Shown: positions 34,102-42,136 of the stretch, in pieces
Position numbering within the stretch: position 1 is the stretch's first letter
Layout: each line of letters begins with the position of its first letter
Source of the DNA: Niabella soli DSM 19437
Lineage (GTDB): Bacteria > Bacteroidota > Bacteroidia > Chitinophagales > Chitinophagaceae
NCBI RefSeq assembly: GCF_000243115.2
Contig: NZ_CP007035.1
Coordinates: 3,906,001 to 3,970,000 of the forward strand
Direction of reading: 5' to 3'
DNA length: 64,000 bases
Made by a program: the position numbers and the translations under genes
Notes under the pieces: model-generated
Told to the model about the DNA's origin: nothing
Seen by the model: the letters and a program-made list of their open reading frames with translations, nothing else
The model's database searches: none

Positions 34102-35778
34102 TCAGATCGCAGCAATAATTGTTTCCAGTTCATTGGTAGAAGTGGTGCCAAAACGTTGCCGCAGGCGCTGACGGGTTTTGTGCACACTGTCAACGCCAAT
34201 GCCCTGCATGGCTGCTATCTGTTTTGTATTGAGCCGGATCTTTATTAAAGCAGCCATCCGTTGTTCGGCTTCGGTAATGCCGGGCGCTTTGTCGCGGAGC
34301 ATTTTAAAAAATGCGGGATGTGTTTTTTCAAAAAGCGATTTGAAATGCTGCCAGTCCGTTTCGGTGAGTATCATTTGGTGGCTCAGTTCTTCGATGGTTT
34401 GCGCATCCTGTTGCTGATGTTGCTGCTGTTCGATGCTTGTCTGCAGCTCTTCGATCCGGCTATTCTTTTTGATGACCTCTTCTTTGAACCGTTCCAGTTC
34501 TTTGGCCGCCAACTGCTGGTGCTTTTCTGCTTTTTTCCGCCTTCGGTTCAGCCACCCTGCCGCCAGGGCTGCCATAAAAACAAGTAGCGCAATGCCGGTA
34601 TTTCTTTTATTAATGGCCTCGCGTTTTTCTTCCGTCATGCTCTTTAATGCCAGTTGCTCTTTTTCATAGGCTGCTTTTATAAAAATATAGCGGTTGTTGC
34701 TCAGTTCCCTGGTACGGCTTACACTGTCATTATAAATACGTTCCCATTTAGAATAGGAATATGCTTTGGCAGGCTGCCCGATGGTTTCATAACAAGCCGC
34801 TAACGATTCATACACCCGGTTCAATAATTCTTTATTTCTACCCTTGTTCAGCGCTGCGCTTTTTAACAGGGCTGGAATGGCTTTTTGAAAGTCCTTTTCC
34901 TTCATTGCTATTTTACCCATCATTTCATAAGCAATCAAAGAATCATCCGGCTCTTTACTGTGTTTGGCAATTTCAAAAAGGCGGGCATCCACTATTTTTG
35001 CGCTGTCCAGCATACCCAGTGCTACAAAGGAAGGCAGGCGGTTCTTATACGCTATTTCCTGCCAGGCGGGTTTTTTGATCTCCATGCAATATTTCCGGAG
35101 CTTTTCAAAATAAAAAAGCGCCGAATCATGTTTTTCCAGTTTCCGGTAGGCCAGCCCCAGGTTATTGTAGGTGTACATAAAACGGAACGGCTTTACCAGT
35201 GTGTCCGCGAGCCTTAAACCGGTGCGCAGGTAATCGATCGCATCTCCCGGGTAACCGGCAACCAACAGGGCTTCGCCCAGCCACATGTAAAAAATACTTA
35301 CTGCTGCAAAGTTTTCCAGGCCCAGGTAATGATGCAACTGTAATGAAGTGGTGGCATATTGAACAGCCAGTTCTGTCTGGTTCATCGAATTCAGCATTTC
35401 GGCGTACCAGCGGCCAAATTCGGCCTGCAAATAGGGATCCTCCATTTCAACGGCCTCATTCAGGCATGCCTTCATTTGTGACGCGTACAGCGAATCGCCC
35501 TCTTTAAGATAATAGAAAAACAGTTTTGCTTTTACCGACCGGCCCAAAAGCCTTAGCCGCTTGTTTCCTTTAGAACATGCTTTTTCTATAGAGATAGCGG
35601 CCCTGATCCTTGAAGCGGAATCAATTTTGGTAATATCATAGTAAACCGAATAATGCCGGATGACCTGCGATTTGCTGTTATCCTCCAGCCTTTTTACCCA
35701 ATCGGAAACCGGAAGGGTTTGCCCCATTAAAAAAAAGGAGTTTAAAATAAAAAATATAAGCAGATATATTCCCCTCAT
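34102..35778 (-). CDS. Membrane-bound TPR protein with C-terminal LuxR-like HTH
   Basis: 558 residues from the ATG at 35778, where a signal peptide starts (RGIYLLIFFILNSFFLMGQ). About 350 residues of TPR repeats follow (for example AFMYTYNNLGLAYRKLEKHD-type units), then a membrane helix (GIALLVFMAALAAGWL), a Lys/Glu/Gln coiled coil, and a cytoplasmic end. The final 60 residues (ITEAEQRMAALIKIRLNTKQ, IGVDSVHKTRQRLRQRFG) are a LuxR/GerE-type helix-turn-helix. This one-component, membrane-tethered layout is common in Bacteroidota. The targets are unknown. The DNA-binding half must remain near the membrane or be released by proteolysis. Confidence 0.75.
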   Translation of the reverse strand: MRGIYLLIFFILNSFFLMGQTLPVSDWVKRLEDNSKSQVIRHYSVYYDITKIDSASRIRAAISIEKACSKGNKRLRLLGRSVKAKLFFYYLKEGDSLYASQMKACLNEAVEMEDPYLQAEFGRWYAEMLNSMNQTELAVQYATTSLQLHHYLGLENFAAVSIFYMWLGEALLVAGYPGDAIDYLRTGLRLADTLVKPFRFMYTYNNLGLAYRKLEKHDSALFYFEKLRKYCMEIKKPAWQEIAYKNRLPSFVALGMLDSAKIVDARLFEIAKHSKEPDDSLIAYEMMGKIAMKEKDFQKAIPALLKSAALNKGRNKELLNRVYESLAACYETIGQPAKAYSYSKWERIYNDSVSRTRELSNNRYIFIKAAYEKEQLALKSMTEEKREAINKRNTGIALLVFMAALAAGWLNRRRKKAEKHQQLAAKELERFKEEVIKKNSRIEELQTSIEQQQHQQQDAQTIEELSHQMILTETDWQHFKSLFEKTHPAFFKMLRDKAPGITEAEQRMAALIKIRLNTKQIAAMQGIGVDSVHKTRQRLRQRFGTTSTNELETIIAAI

Positions 35779-35977
35779 TCTGAATTCAAAATAAGAAATA
35801 AAGTTCATTTTTTGCCGGCAACCGCATCCTATATCCAAGTTCCATTTCTTTTTTCGGAGGTTTGGTCGCTTTTATCCCCTGCAAGCTGCCAAAAACCAGC
35901 GTCGCGGCTGGTTCTAATGATTCCCTGTTTTTTGGGAAGCGGATGCCTGGTTCACGACCCGGCATTGCAAGGACGAT

Positions 35978-36049
35978 GAAGTGGGTCCCGATAGCTATCG
36001 GGACAACAGGTGATGATAGCAGCACTGGAGCCGGCTTATACAACCATTA
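35978..36049 (+). repeat. 72-bp repeat, copy 1, with 20-bp palindrome
   Basis: Contains the perfect palindrome GTCCCGATAGCTATCGGGAC (35985-36004). By eye 67 of 72 positions match copy 2 at 36200-36271, with no gaps. Confidence 0.85.
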
Positions 36050-36199
36050 GCTGATTAAGAAATGGCTTAATGGGCCCTAATTCTTAATGGTTAGCCGGCC
36101 AGCAATACATAAGCCAGCGGTTGCAATTGCCAAAGGCAATAGAATAAGGGATTCGAAACTACAAGTTTCGAATAGCTGCCCGGATTTATACCGGACGTT

Positions 36200-36271
36200 G
36201 CAGTGGATCCCGATAGCTATCGGGACAACAGGTGATAATAGCAGCACTGAAGCCGGCTTGTACAACCATTA
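36200..36271 (+). repeat. 72-bp repeat, copy 2, with 18-bp palindrome
   Basis: Contains TCCCGATAGCTATCGGGA (36208-36225); same orientation as copy 1, 222 bp downstream. Confidence 0.85.
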
Positions 36272-36321
36272 AGATAAAGAGAAGAACTTAACGCAATTCT
36301 TAATCCTTAATGGTTTAATCG

Positions 36322-36942
36322 TTACTTATAGTCCATGATATTCAACTGGTTATTGCAGAAACGATATTCCGTTTCGTCGTTGCTGCCCACCAGTACCAGT
36401 CGTTTTTTGCAGTACTTTTCGATCAATGTGTAATACAGTTCTATTCCCTGCCGGTCCAGGTTGGTGCAGGGCTCGTCGAGCAGAACAATGGGTGCATCAG
36501 CATAAATACATTGCGCCAACTTTGCTCGTTGTTTCATGCCACTGGAAAACTGGGCAATACGCTTATGCTGCGCGGCTTCCATCCCGATCTCGGCAATGAT
36601 CTGCTCAGGGCCGATGCCCGGAACAAAGGGCTTGAACTGTTCATGAAAACTTAAAAACTCATGCAGCGTCATTTCTTCGACGATCTCCAGGTAGGGCGCG
36701 CAATAGGAAATGTATTGGTAAATTTTGTCCGCGGGGATCTTTGAGGCGCTGGCCCATTGGCAATTGCCTTCGTTGAGCAGTATTGCCCCGCTGATGGCTT
36801 GCAATAAAGTGCTTTTGCCGGACCCATTGGCCCCGATGACAGCATAACTGTTGCCCGATTCAAACTGATGGGTGAGGTTTCTGAAGATCCAGTCGCGGTT
36901 AAACCGCTTTCCAGCCTTATTCAAGGCTATCGTCATCGCCAT
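36322..36942 (-). CDS. ABC-type ATP-binding protein
   Basis: 206 residues from the ATG at 36942 (MAMTIALNKAGKRF), overlapping the end of lpxA by about 26 bp; longer upstream starts would extend further into lpxA. It has Walker A GANGSGKST, signature FSSGMKQRAKLAQ, Walker B PIVLLDEP and switch region TNLD. No permease is adjacent, so its partner is elsewhere. In Bacteroidota this gene often follows lpxA or related genes, and translational coupling to lpxA is implied. It may work in heme/cofactor export (CcmA-like size and signature), but this is uncertain. Confidence 0.8.
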   Translation of the reverse strand: MAMTIALNKAGKRFNRDWIFRNLTHQFESGNSYAVIGANGSGKSTLLQAISGAILLNEGNCQWASASKIPADKIYQYISYCAPYLEIVEEMTLHEFLSFHEQFKPFVPGIGPEQIIAEIGMEAAQHKRIAQFSSGMKQRAKLAQCIYADAPIVLLDEPCTNLDRQGIELYYTLIEKYCKKRLVLVGSNDETEYRFCNNQLNIMDYK

Positions 36943-37723
36943 TTCCTTTGGTATACCGTTTAATAATGCCCCGGGTACTTTCCTGTACAAAAGTAAGGAT
37001 CTCGTCTCTTTCGTCGGTAACGGGAAACTCTTCTTCCAACAACTGTACGGCCTGGGTTACGTTTAACCCCCGGTTATAAAGAACGCGGTAAATGTCCAGG
37101 ATATTATTGACCTTATCAACTGAATAGCCGTTTCTTTTTAAACCAACAGAATTGATACCGGCATAGCTCAGGGGCTGACGGGCTGCTTTAATATAAGGAG
37201 GAACATCCTTGCTTACCAGCGAACCGCCGCTAATGAAAGCAAAAGAGCCGATTTTTACAAACTGATGCACGGCGCACACCCCTCCAAAACCCACGTGGTT
37301 ACCCAGGATAACATGCCCGGCAATCTGGGTGCTGTTACTGAGGGTGCAATAATCGCCAATAACGCAGTCGTGCCCGATATGGCTATAGGCCAGGATCCAG
37401 CATCCTTTGCCCACCACGGTTTTCCAGCGGTCGGCTGTGCCGCGGTGGATGGTTACAAATTCGCGGATCACGCAATCATCGCCTATTTCAACAATGGTTT
37501 TTTCCCCGTTGAATTTCTTGTCCTGTGGCTCAGAACCAATAACAGCACCCGGGAATATTTTGCAGTTTTTACCAACGCGCGTGCCTTCCAGTATGGTTAC
37601 GTTGGAACCGATCCAGGTGCCTTCACCAATCTCTACATCCTGGTGGATCACGGTAAAGGGATCGATTTTTACGTTGCGCGCAACTTTCGCATCCGGATGT
37701 ATATAAGAATTAAAATGAATCAT
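36917..37723 (-). CDS. lpxA: Acyl-ACP--UDP-N-acetylglucosamine O-acyltransferase
   Basis: 268 residues. First enzyme of lipid A synthesis. A left-handed beta-helix of hexapeptide repeats (residues 1-190: HPDAKVARNVKIDPFTVIHQ and so on), then a helical C-terminus. YSHIGHDC includes the catalytic His, and HRGT and AVHQFVKIG match the family. The C-terminus (GNGDDDSLE) overlaps the ABC gene start. A TAAATTTG element lies upstream on the minus strand (about 37757-37764). Other lpx genes are absent except lpxD at 60 kb. Confidence 0.93.
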   Translation of the reverse strand: MIHFNSYIHPDAKVARNVKIDPFTVIHQDVEIGEGTWIGSNVTILEGTRVGKNCKIFPGAVIGSEPQDKKFNGEKTIVEIGDDCVIREFVTIHRGTADRWKTVVGKGCWILAYSHIGHDCVIGDYCTLSNSTQIAGHVILGNHVGFGGVCAVHQFVKIGSFAFISGGSLVSKDVPPYIKAARQPLSYAGINSVGLKRNGYSVDKVNNILDIYRVLYNRGLNVTQAVQLLEEEFPVTDERDEILTFVQESTRGIIKRYTKGNGDDDSLE

Positions 37724-37834
37724 TTATTACGGGATCAGACTGAATTTAAATATGGCGCAAATTTAGACATTCGGCTAATAAGTGTAATTATTTTTTTTAG
37801 TAATAGGTTGCAAATCAGTTATTATTACGAACGG

Positions 37835-37868
37835 TTGACATTTGCCAAAGGCGTTTGCCATATCTTTG
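37835..37868 (+). promoter_or_regulatory. Promoter of the AraC-family gene
   Basis: TTGACA at 37835-37840, a 20-nt gap, then the perfect -7 element TATCTTTG (37861-37868). The ATG follows after 9 nt. Confidence 0.6.
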
Positions 37869-37877
37869 ACGCCGGTT

Positions 37878-38816
37878 ATGGGCAATACGGAAGAAATTAC
37901 TCGATTCAATTTCAAAGACTTGGATTATCATTCCACTGCGGACCTGATCTCGCACAAGGTGCATCAGATCCCGGGTGCGGTGCAATACGAGATAAAAAGA
38001 TATGCCCGAAATAGCAATATTTTAACAGAAGATATAGGCCTGCTGGCCTACCAATATAACCGGCAGGAACCCCAAAAAAATAACCTGCAATTAAAATTTT
38101 GTGTTGCGGGAAACACCTATTGCTCAAACGAGCAATGCAGCAAGTGCTCCAAAGGCAATGCTAAAAGCTGCGTTAACAGTGGTAATAGCATTAATATAGT
38201 GCAGGTGCAGTTTTCGCCGGCACAGTTGGCACAGTTTATAAAATCCAGGACCAGCAACAGCTTTAGCGATTCGCTGCTTAAGTTTAAACATAAAGTTTCC
38301 TTTACCCGCAGCCTTCCTCTTTGTTGCAAAACAAAAACCGTTATTGAAGGGCTGTTGGAGCATAATTATAATGGTACCCTGGAAAATATATATGTAAACG
38401 CCCAGTTGCAGATGCTTTTGCTGTTGACAATGGATTCCATGACCGATGAGCAGGCGTTAGAAGTGATCAACTGTAAATTTTTATCAAATGATGCCGATAA
38501 AAATAAAATAGAGCAGGCCCGGGAAATTTTGATCGAACATATTGGCGAGCCCATAACTATTAAGGAGCTAAGCCGTAAAGTAGCGATGAATGAATGCTAC
38601 CTTAAAAAGGGATTTAAAGAATTATACGGCACTACTATTTTCGACTTTTACCAGAACCAGCGCATGGAACACGCCAAATACCTGTTGTACGAAAAAGGCC
38701 TGAGCGTAACCGATGTTTCCATGATGCTGGGGTACTCCTCCATTTCTCATTTCAGCACCGCTTTTAAACGGCTTACGGGGTTAAAACCCTGTGAGTTGTT
38801 GTTTGCGTCCAAATAA
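37878..38816 (+). CDS. AraC-family transcriptional regulator with Cys-rich N-domain
   Basis: 312 residues from the ATG at 37878; a TTG 36 bp upstream is inside the promoter and is rejected. The C-terminal 100 residues are a double HTH (PITIKELSRKVAMNECYLKK and LSVTDVSMMLGYSSISHFST, ending LTGLKP). The N-terminal domain has a cluster of Cys: KFCVAGNTYC, SNEQCSKC and KSC, and further along LPLCC. This could bind a metal or an Fe-S cluster or form disulfides. Related Bacteroidota AraC regulators control TonB-dependent receptors, but none is adjacent; the target is unknown. Confidence 0.85.
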   Translation: MGNTEEITRFNFKDLDYHSTADLISHKVHQIPGAVQYEIKRYARNSNILTEDIGLLAYQYNRQEPQKNNLQLKFCVAGNTYCSNEQCSKCSKGNAKSCVNSGNSINIVQVQFSPAQLAQFIKSRTSNSFSDSLLKFKHKVSFTRSLPLCCKTKTVIEGLLEHNYNGTLENIYVNAQLQMLLLLTMDSMTDEQALEVINCKFLSNDADKNKIEQAREILIEHIGEPITIKELSRKVAMNECYLKKGFKELYGTTIFDFYQNQRMEHAKYLLYEKGLSVTDVSMMLGYSSISHFSTAFKRLTGLKPCELLFASK

Positions 38817-38819
38817 CAA

Positions 38820-38850
38820 GACCTGTGAGGTTTCAAAAACCTCACAGGTC
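38820..38850. terminator. Perfect 14-bp stem-loop between convergent genes
   Basis: GACCTGTGAGGTTT (38820-38833) pairs with AAACCTCACAGGTC (38837-38850) over a 3-nt loop. It has no T-run, but its position between converging AraC and transporter genes suggests two-way termination. Its core AGGTTTnnnAAACCT recurs behind mutL (28033-28047). Confidence 0.6.
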
Positions 38851-38867
38851 CGTTCCTGTTTTCAAAA

Positions 38868-40160
38868 CTATTTTTTCAGCCGGTGCAACCCTACTTTATG
38901 TCCGCTTACCGCGAAATACAGTATGTAGAGATAGCATGGTAATACTGCAATAAAATATGCCAACTGGAAGTTGATCTGCAGGTGGTCTTTTAAAAAGCCA
39001 TAAAGGAGCGGTAAAATAGCTCCGCCGGCAATCCCCATGATCATAATGGCCGAACCAATCTTGGTGAATTTACCTAAATGGCTGATCCCCAAAGGGAAAA
39101 TAGCCGGCCACATTAATGAATTTGCCAATCCTAATAATGCGATGAAAACAACCGATGCATAGCCTGATGTAGCATAGGCTGCAACGGAGAATATGATCCC
39201 CAAGATAGCGCAGATCCGCAATGCTGTTTGCTGGGATAGTACCTTGGGTATGGTAAATATACCCACGATGTACCCCACCAGCATGCCGCTTAAAGTGAGC
39301 GTGGTAAAGTATTTTGCAACATCCGGACTGATGCCGAGTTGTTTTCCGTAAACGCCAATAATGTCTCCGGCCATCACCTCCGCCCCCACATATACGAAAA
39401 TACAAAGGGCTCCAAGGAATAAATGGGGAAATTGAAAGATGCTCCTATGATGGATCACTTCGCCGCTGGTAGTATCTACCACATCTTCCTCAGGGTGCAC
39501 TTCGGGAAGGTGCAGCGAGCGTACTAAAACAGCAAACAGGATAAAAACGATTGCCAAAACAATATAAGGAGTATTTACACGACTGAGCACATCCGATAAA
39601 AGCTGTTCTTTTTCGGAACCGGTTGCGGCGGCGATCTTTGCTTCTGTTTCGGCGGCGTTTTTCAGGAACAGGGTGCCCATAATAACCGGAACCAGCATCC
39701 CCGCAAATTTGTTACAGATACCTGCCATACTGATGCGCTTTGCCGCGCTTTCAATGGGGCCGATGATGGAAAGATAGGGGTTGGATGCTGTTTGCAGCAA
39801 CGCTAGCGCAGCCCCCTGAACAAAGATACCGGTCAGGAATAATTCAAAAGATCTTGATTTTGCTGCGGGGATAAAAATAAGCGATCCCAGCGCCAGCACT
39901 ACCAACCCGACGATGATCCCGTTTTTAAAGCCAGTTTTCTTTAAGATCCACGAAGAGGGAAGCGCCAGGAAAAAATAGGCCATATAGGAAGAAAAAGTTA
40001 CCAGGAAGGCCTGGATGTCGGACAGGCCAAAAGATAATTTAAAGAAGGGGATGAGGGTGCCGTTGGCCCAGGTTACAAATCCGAAAATAAAAAATAGCGC
40101 GCAAATGGTTGCCAGCGGCAAAGCAATATTATTTTTGGATACTGAAGCGGTATCTGTCAT
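38868..40160 (-). CDS. FucP-like sugar MFS transporter
   Basis: 430 residues with twelve membrane helices. FFIFGFVTWANGTLIPF (helix 1) and FLALPSSWILKKTGFKNGI are typical of FucP/glucose-galactose transporters, and NPYLSIIGPIESAAKR and AGGAILPLLYGFL are other family marks. It should import a monosaccharide (fucose, glucose or galactose) by proton symport. No sugar catabolic genes are adjacent. The convergent AraC gene may or may not regulate it. Confidence 0.88.
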   Translation of the reverse strand: MTDTASVSKNNIALPLATICALFFIFGFVTWANGTLIPFFKLSFGLSDIQAFLVTFSSYMAYFFLALPSSWILKKTGFKNGIIVGLVVLALGSLIFIPAAKSRSFELFLTGIFVQGAALALLQTASNPYLSIIGPIESAAKRISMAGICNKFAGMLVPVIMGTLFLKNAAETEAKIAAATGSEKEQLLSDVLSRVNTPYIVLAIVFILFAVLVRSLHLPEVHPEEDVVDTTSGEVIHHRSIFQFPHLFLGALCIFVYVGAEVMAGDIIGVYGKQLGISPDVAKYFTTLTLSGMLVGYIVGIFTIPKVLSQQTALRICAILGIIFSVAAYATSGYASVVFIALLGLANSLMWPAIFPLGISHLGKFTKIGSAIMIMGIAGGAILPLLYGFLKDHLQINFQLAYFIAVLPCYLYILYFAVSGHKVGLHRLKK

Positions 40161-40245
40161 TACAAATCGTTTATTAAATGAATTTTGGTTCTAAAAATAG
40201 GCATTTTATTGTTCTCAAATATAACCGTTGCAACCGTTTGCGCAT

Positions 40246-40280
40246 AAAAAAAGCATGAATCGTTAAAGAATTCATGCTTT
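40246..40280 (-). terminator. Terminator of the DUF6580 gene
   Basis: AAAGCATGAAT (40250-40260) pairs with ATTCATGCTTT (40270-40280); seven A precede the stem on the plus strand, giving a T-run on the minus strand. Confidence 0.85.
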
Positions 40281-40300
40281 CATGATTCGGAGTTTATATA

Positions 40301-40876
40301 TCAGGCTTTTGAATACTTCAATAAAGGCAGCTTTTTTTGTGCCAGGCCGAATATGCCAAATAATACAATACAATAAAAAAGATCACCCGCAAACTGACCC
40401 AAAAATAATTGGTTGCTGAACTGATTATAGAATGGAAGCGCCCGCAGATAGGTCATTCCCAGCGTAAGCCCGGCCTCATGTGTTGGGCCGCTTGTAATGC
40501 CATTGGCAAACCAAACGCCGAAATTAGAAACCAACCAGAAAATGGCCGACCCCGAAAAGGAATAGCCTAATACCTTAACTGTCTTTGCCGTATGCATGGT
40601 GGTGCCCAATGCTGCAACCAAAATCATTCCGCCGTAAACAAACAGTTGGGTTACCCCGTAAAACCCTTTGATACCGATCATATTTAACACCAGGTCCGAG
40701 AATAAATAGGCCAGGAGCGGGATTAAATAGGCCTGCCATTTTTTTTCAAAGTTGGCCCCGCCAAACAGGGAAATGGCTACCAGGGGCGTAAAATTATAAG
40801 GATGGGGAAGGATGCGGCTTATTGCAGCAACCCCTATCATGAGCGTAATAAACCAGAATTTGCTTGTTATTTTCAT
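40301..40876 (-). CDS. DUF6580 family membrane protein (putative transport protein)
   Basis: 191 residues with five or six hydrophobic segments. ISRILPHPYNFTPLVAISLF near the N-terminus and FGVWFANG in the middle are characteristic of DUF6580, a family resembling the membrane subunits of vitamin uptake systems. The substrate is unknown, and no riboswitch-like leader was recognised. Divergent from the first DUF3667 gene. Confidence 0.7.
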   Translation of the reverse strand: MKITSKFWFITLMIGVAAISRILPHPYNFTPLVAISLFGGANFEKKWQAYLIPLLAYLFSDLVLNMIGIKGFYGVTQLFVYGGMILVAALGTTMHTAKTVKVLGYSFSGSAIFWLVSNFGVWFANGITSGPTHEAGLTLGMTYLRALPFYNQFSNQLFLGQFAGDLFYCIVLFGIFGLAQKKLPLLKYSKA

Positions 40877-41012
40877 ACTTCACAGTGAATTTGCTGCCGT
40901 AAAAGTAAAAAACTTTTGGGAATTGGCCCTGACCAATCTTTTGATGATGCCCCGCCTGAAAAAATTGCAGTGTTTGTATCTTTATTCCTATTTTACCAGC
41001 TCAAAGGCTTTT

Positions 41013-42119
41013 ATGCATAAAAAACACAGGGCTGAGAACAATTGCCTGAACTGCGGAAACACGGTTGAACAGTTATTTTGCACCCACTGCGGACAGGAAA
41101 ATCTCCAATTGCACGATTCTACCTGGCATTATATATCACATTACTTCCAGGATCTGTTTCATTATGATGGAAAGTTCTGGCATACCATAAAAAATCTTTT
41201 TATAAAGCCAGGGCAGGTAGCCAAAGAATTTTGCCAGGGAAAGCGTTTCGCCAACCTGGATCCCGTGCGGTTATATGTTTTTGTGTCGACTGTTTTCTTC
41301 CTTTTGTTTTTTTTGATACCGCAGCACCAGGATGAGACTAAGAGGGTAAGGAAGGAATATAGTGTCCGGTTAAACAACCTTGATAAAGAAAAAGAATACC
41401 TGAAAGGAACACCTGCATTTGGTTTTGCTGATTCCCTTTATAAAGCCGTTGCCGATGAAAATCAAAAATGGGAACGGAAAGAAGCGATTGGCAAAGCATT
41501 AAAAGCGGGAGCAGATTCTTTAACGTCTGCAGAGGTGGGTAAAGAGATCGATTCAGATTATGCGGCGTCCATTGCAGATACTATAAAAGAGCAGAAAGAT
41601 ATTTTACAACAGCAAGCACAGGATTCGAAAAGTTTGTTTGACCGAATGAAACAGAAGAAAGCTGCAGAAGAATACGGGGGGGATGAACAGAAGATGCAAC
41701 AAGCGGTTGTAGATCGGTTTCTTCATAATCTTCCGAAAGTTGTTTTTGCAAGCCTTCCTTTTTTTGCTTTTTTTCTATGGTTGCTGCACCGGCGTAACAC
41801 CCGGAAGACCTATGGCGAAAATCTGGCGTTTTCCATTTACTATTATTCCTTTGTGTTTATCATTATGCTGGCGGGTATAGTATTAACGGCAGTGGGATAT
41901 CGTATTACGAATGAAAATGCGGCACGCCTTACCAGGAACTGGCTGGCGGCCGGTATCTTTTTTTATCTGTTTTTTTATTTTACCCTTGCTATGAAACTCT
42001 TTTTTGGCGAAAGCTTCCGGCGCGCACTATTTAAGCAAACCTTATGTTTATTGTTAACCGCCGCTGCAGGAGTATTAGTTATAGCCGCCGCCTACCTTAT
42101 ATTATTTTTTATTAGTTAA
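41013..42119 (+). CDS. DUF3667 family membrane protein, copy 1
   Basis: 368 residues from the ATG at 41013; the frame is open further upstream, but that part overlaps the divergent gene's promoter and has no zinc-ribbon-like sequence. The N-terminal zinc ribbon is CLNCGNTVEQLFCTHCGQ (CxxC...CxxC). Next is LFHYDGKFWHTIKNLFIKPG, the DUF3667 core, and the first membrane helix (LYVFVSTVFFLLFFLI). A charged coiled-coil-like loop (about 110-235) precedes three helices at the C-terminus. Function unknown. Tandem with a paralogue 17 bp downstream. Confidence 0.8.
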   Translation: MHKKHRAENNCLNCGNTVEQLFCTHCGQENLQLHDSTWHYISHYFQDLFHYDGKFWHTIKNLFIKPGQVAKEFCQGKRFANLDPVRLYVFVSTVFFLLFFLIPQHQDETKRVRKEYSVRLNNLDKEKEYLKGTPAFGFADSLYKAVADENQKWERKEAIGKALKAGADSLTSAEVGKEIDSDYAASIADTIKEQKDILQQQAQDSKSLFDRMKQKKAAEEYGGDEQKMQQAVVDRFLHNLPKVVFASLPFFAFFLWLLHRRNTRKTYGENLAFSIYYYSFVFIIMLAGIVLTAVGYRITNENAARLTRNWLAAGIFFYLFFYFTLAMKLFFGESFRRALFKQTLCLLLTAAAGVLVIAAAYLILFFIS

Positions 42120-42136
42120 ACACGGATCCGTCTGCT

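Larger units (their letters stand above)
35779..36321. other. Non-coding repeat-rich region
   Basis: About 540 bp without a convincing gene. It holds two copies of a 72-bp repeat (35978-36049 and 36200-36271) and several stem-loops: AACCAGC/GCTGGTT (35894-35913), TTCCC/GGGAA (35921-35938) and ATTCGAAACT/AGTTTCGAAT (36151-36173). Each 72-bp copy ends in AACCATTA, with the inverted TAATGGTT further on. Short open frames here end in the same residues because they read through the repeat. Confidence 0.7.

Noticed and set aside
35862-36272. Two short plus-strand frames ending in the same 20 residues
   Set aside because: The shared ending is the translated 72-bp repeat; upstream parts have no resemblance, so these are not paralogous genes.
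36322-36990. Longer start for the ABC ATPase at 36990
   Set aside because: The extra 16 residues lie inside lpxA and have no ATPase-like sequence; the ATG at 36942 gives the usual N-terminus.
40812-41012. Upstream extension of the first DUF3667 gene (67 codons)
   Set aside because: Overlaps the start of the divergent DUF6580 gene and lacks similarity to the paralogue, which begins at the equivalent of 41013.
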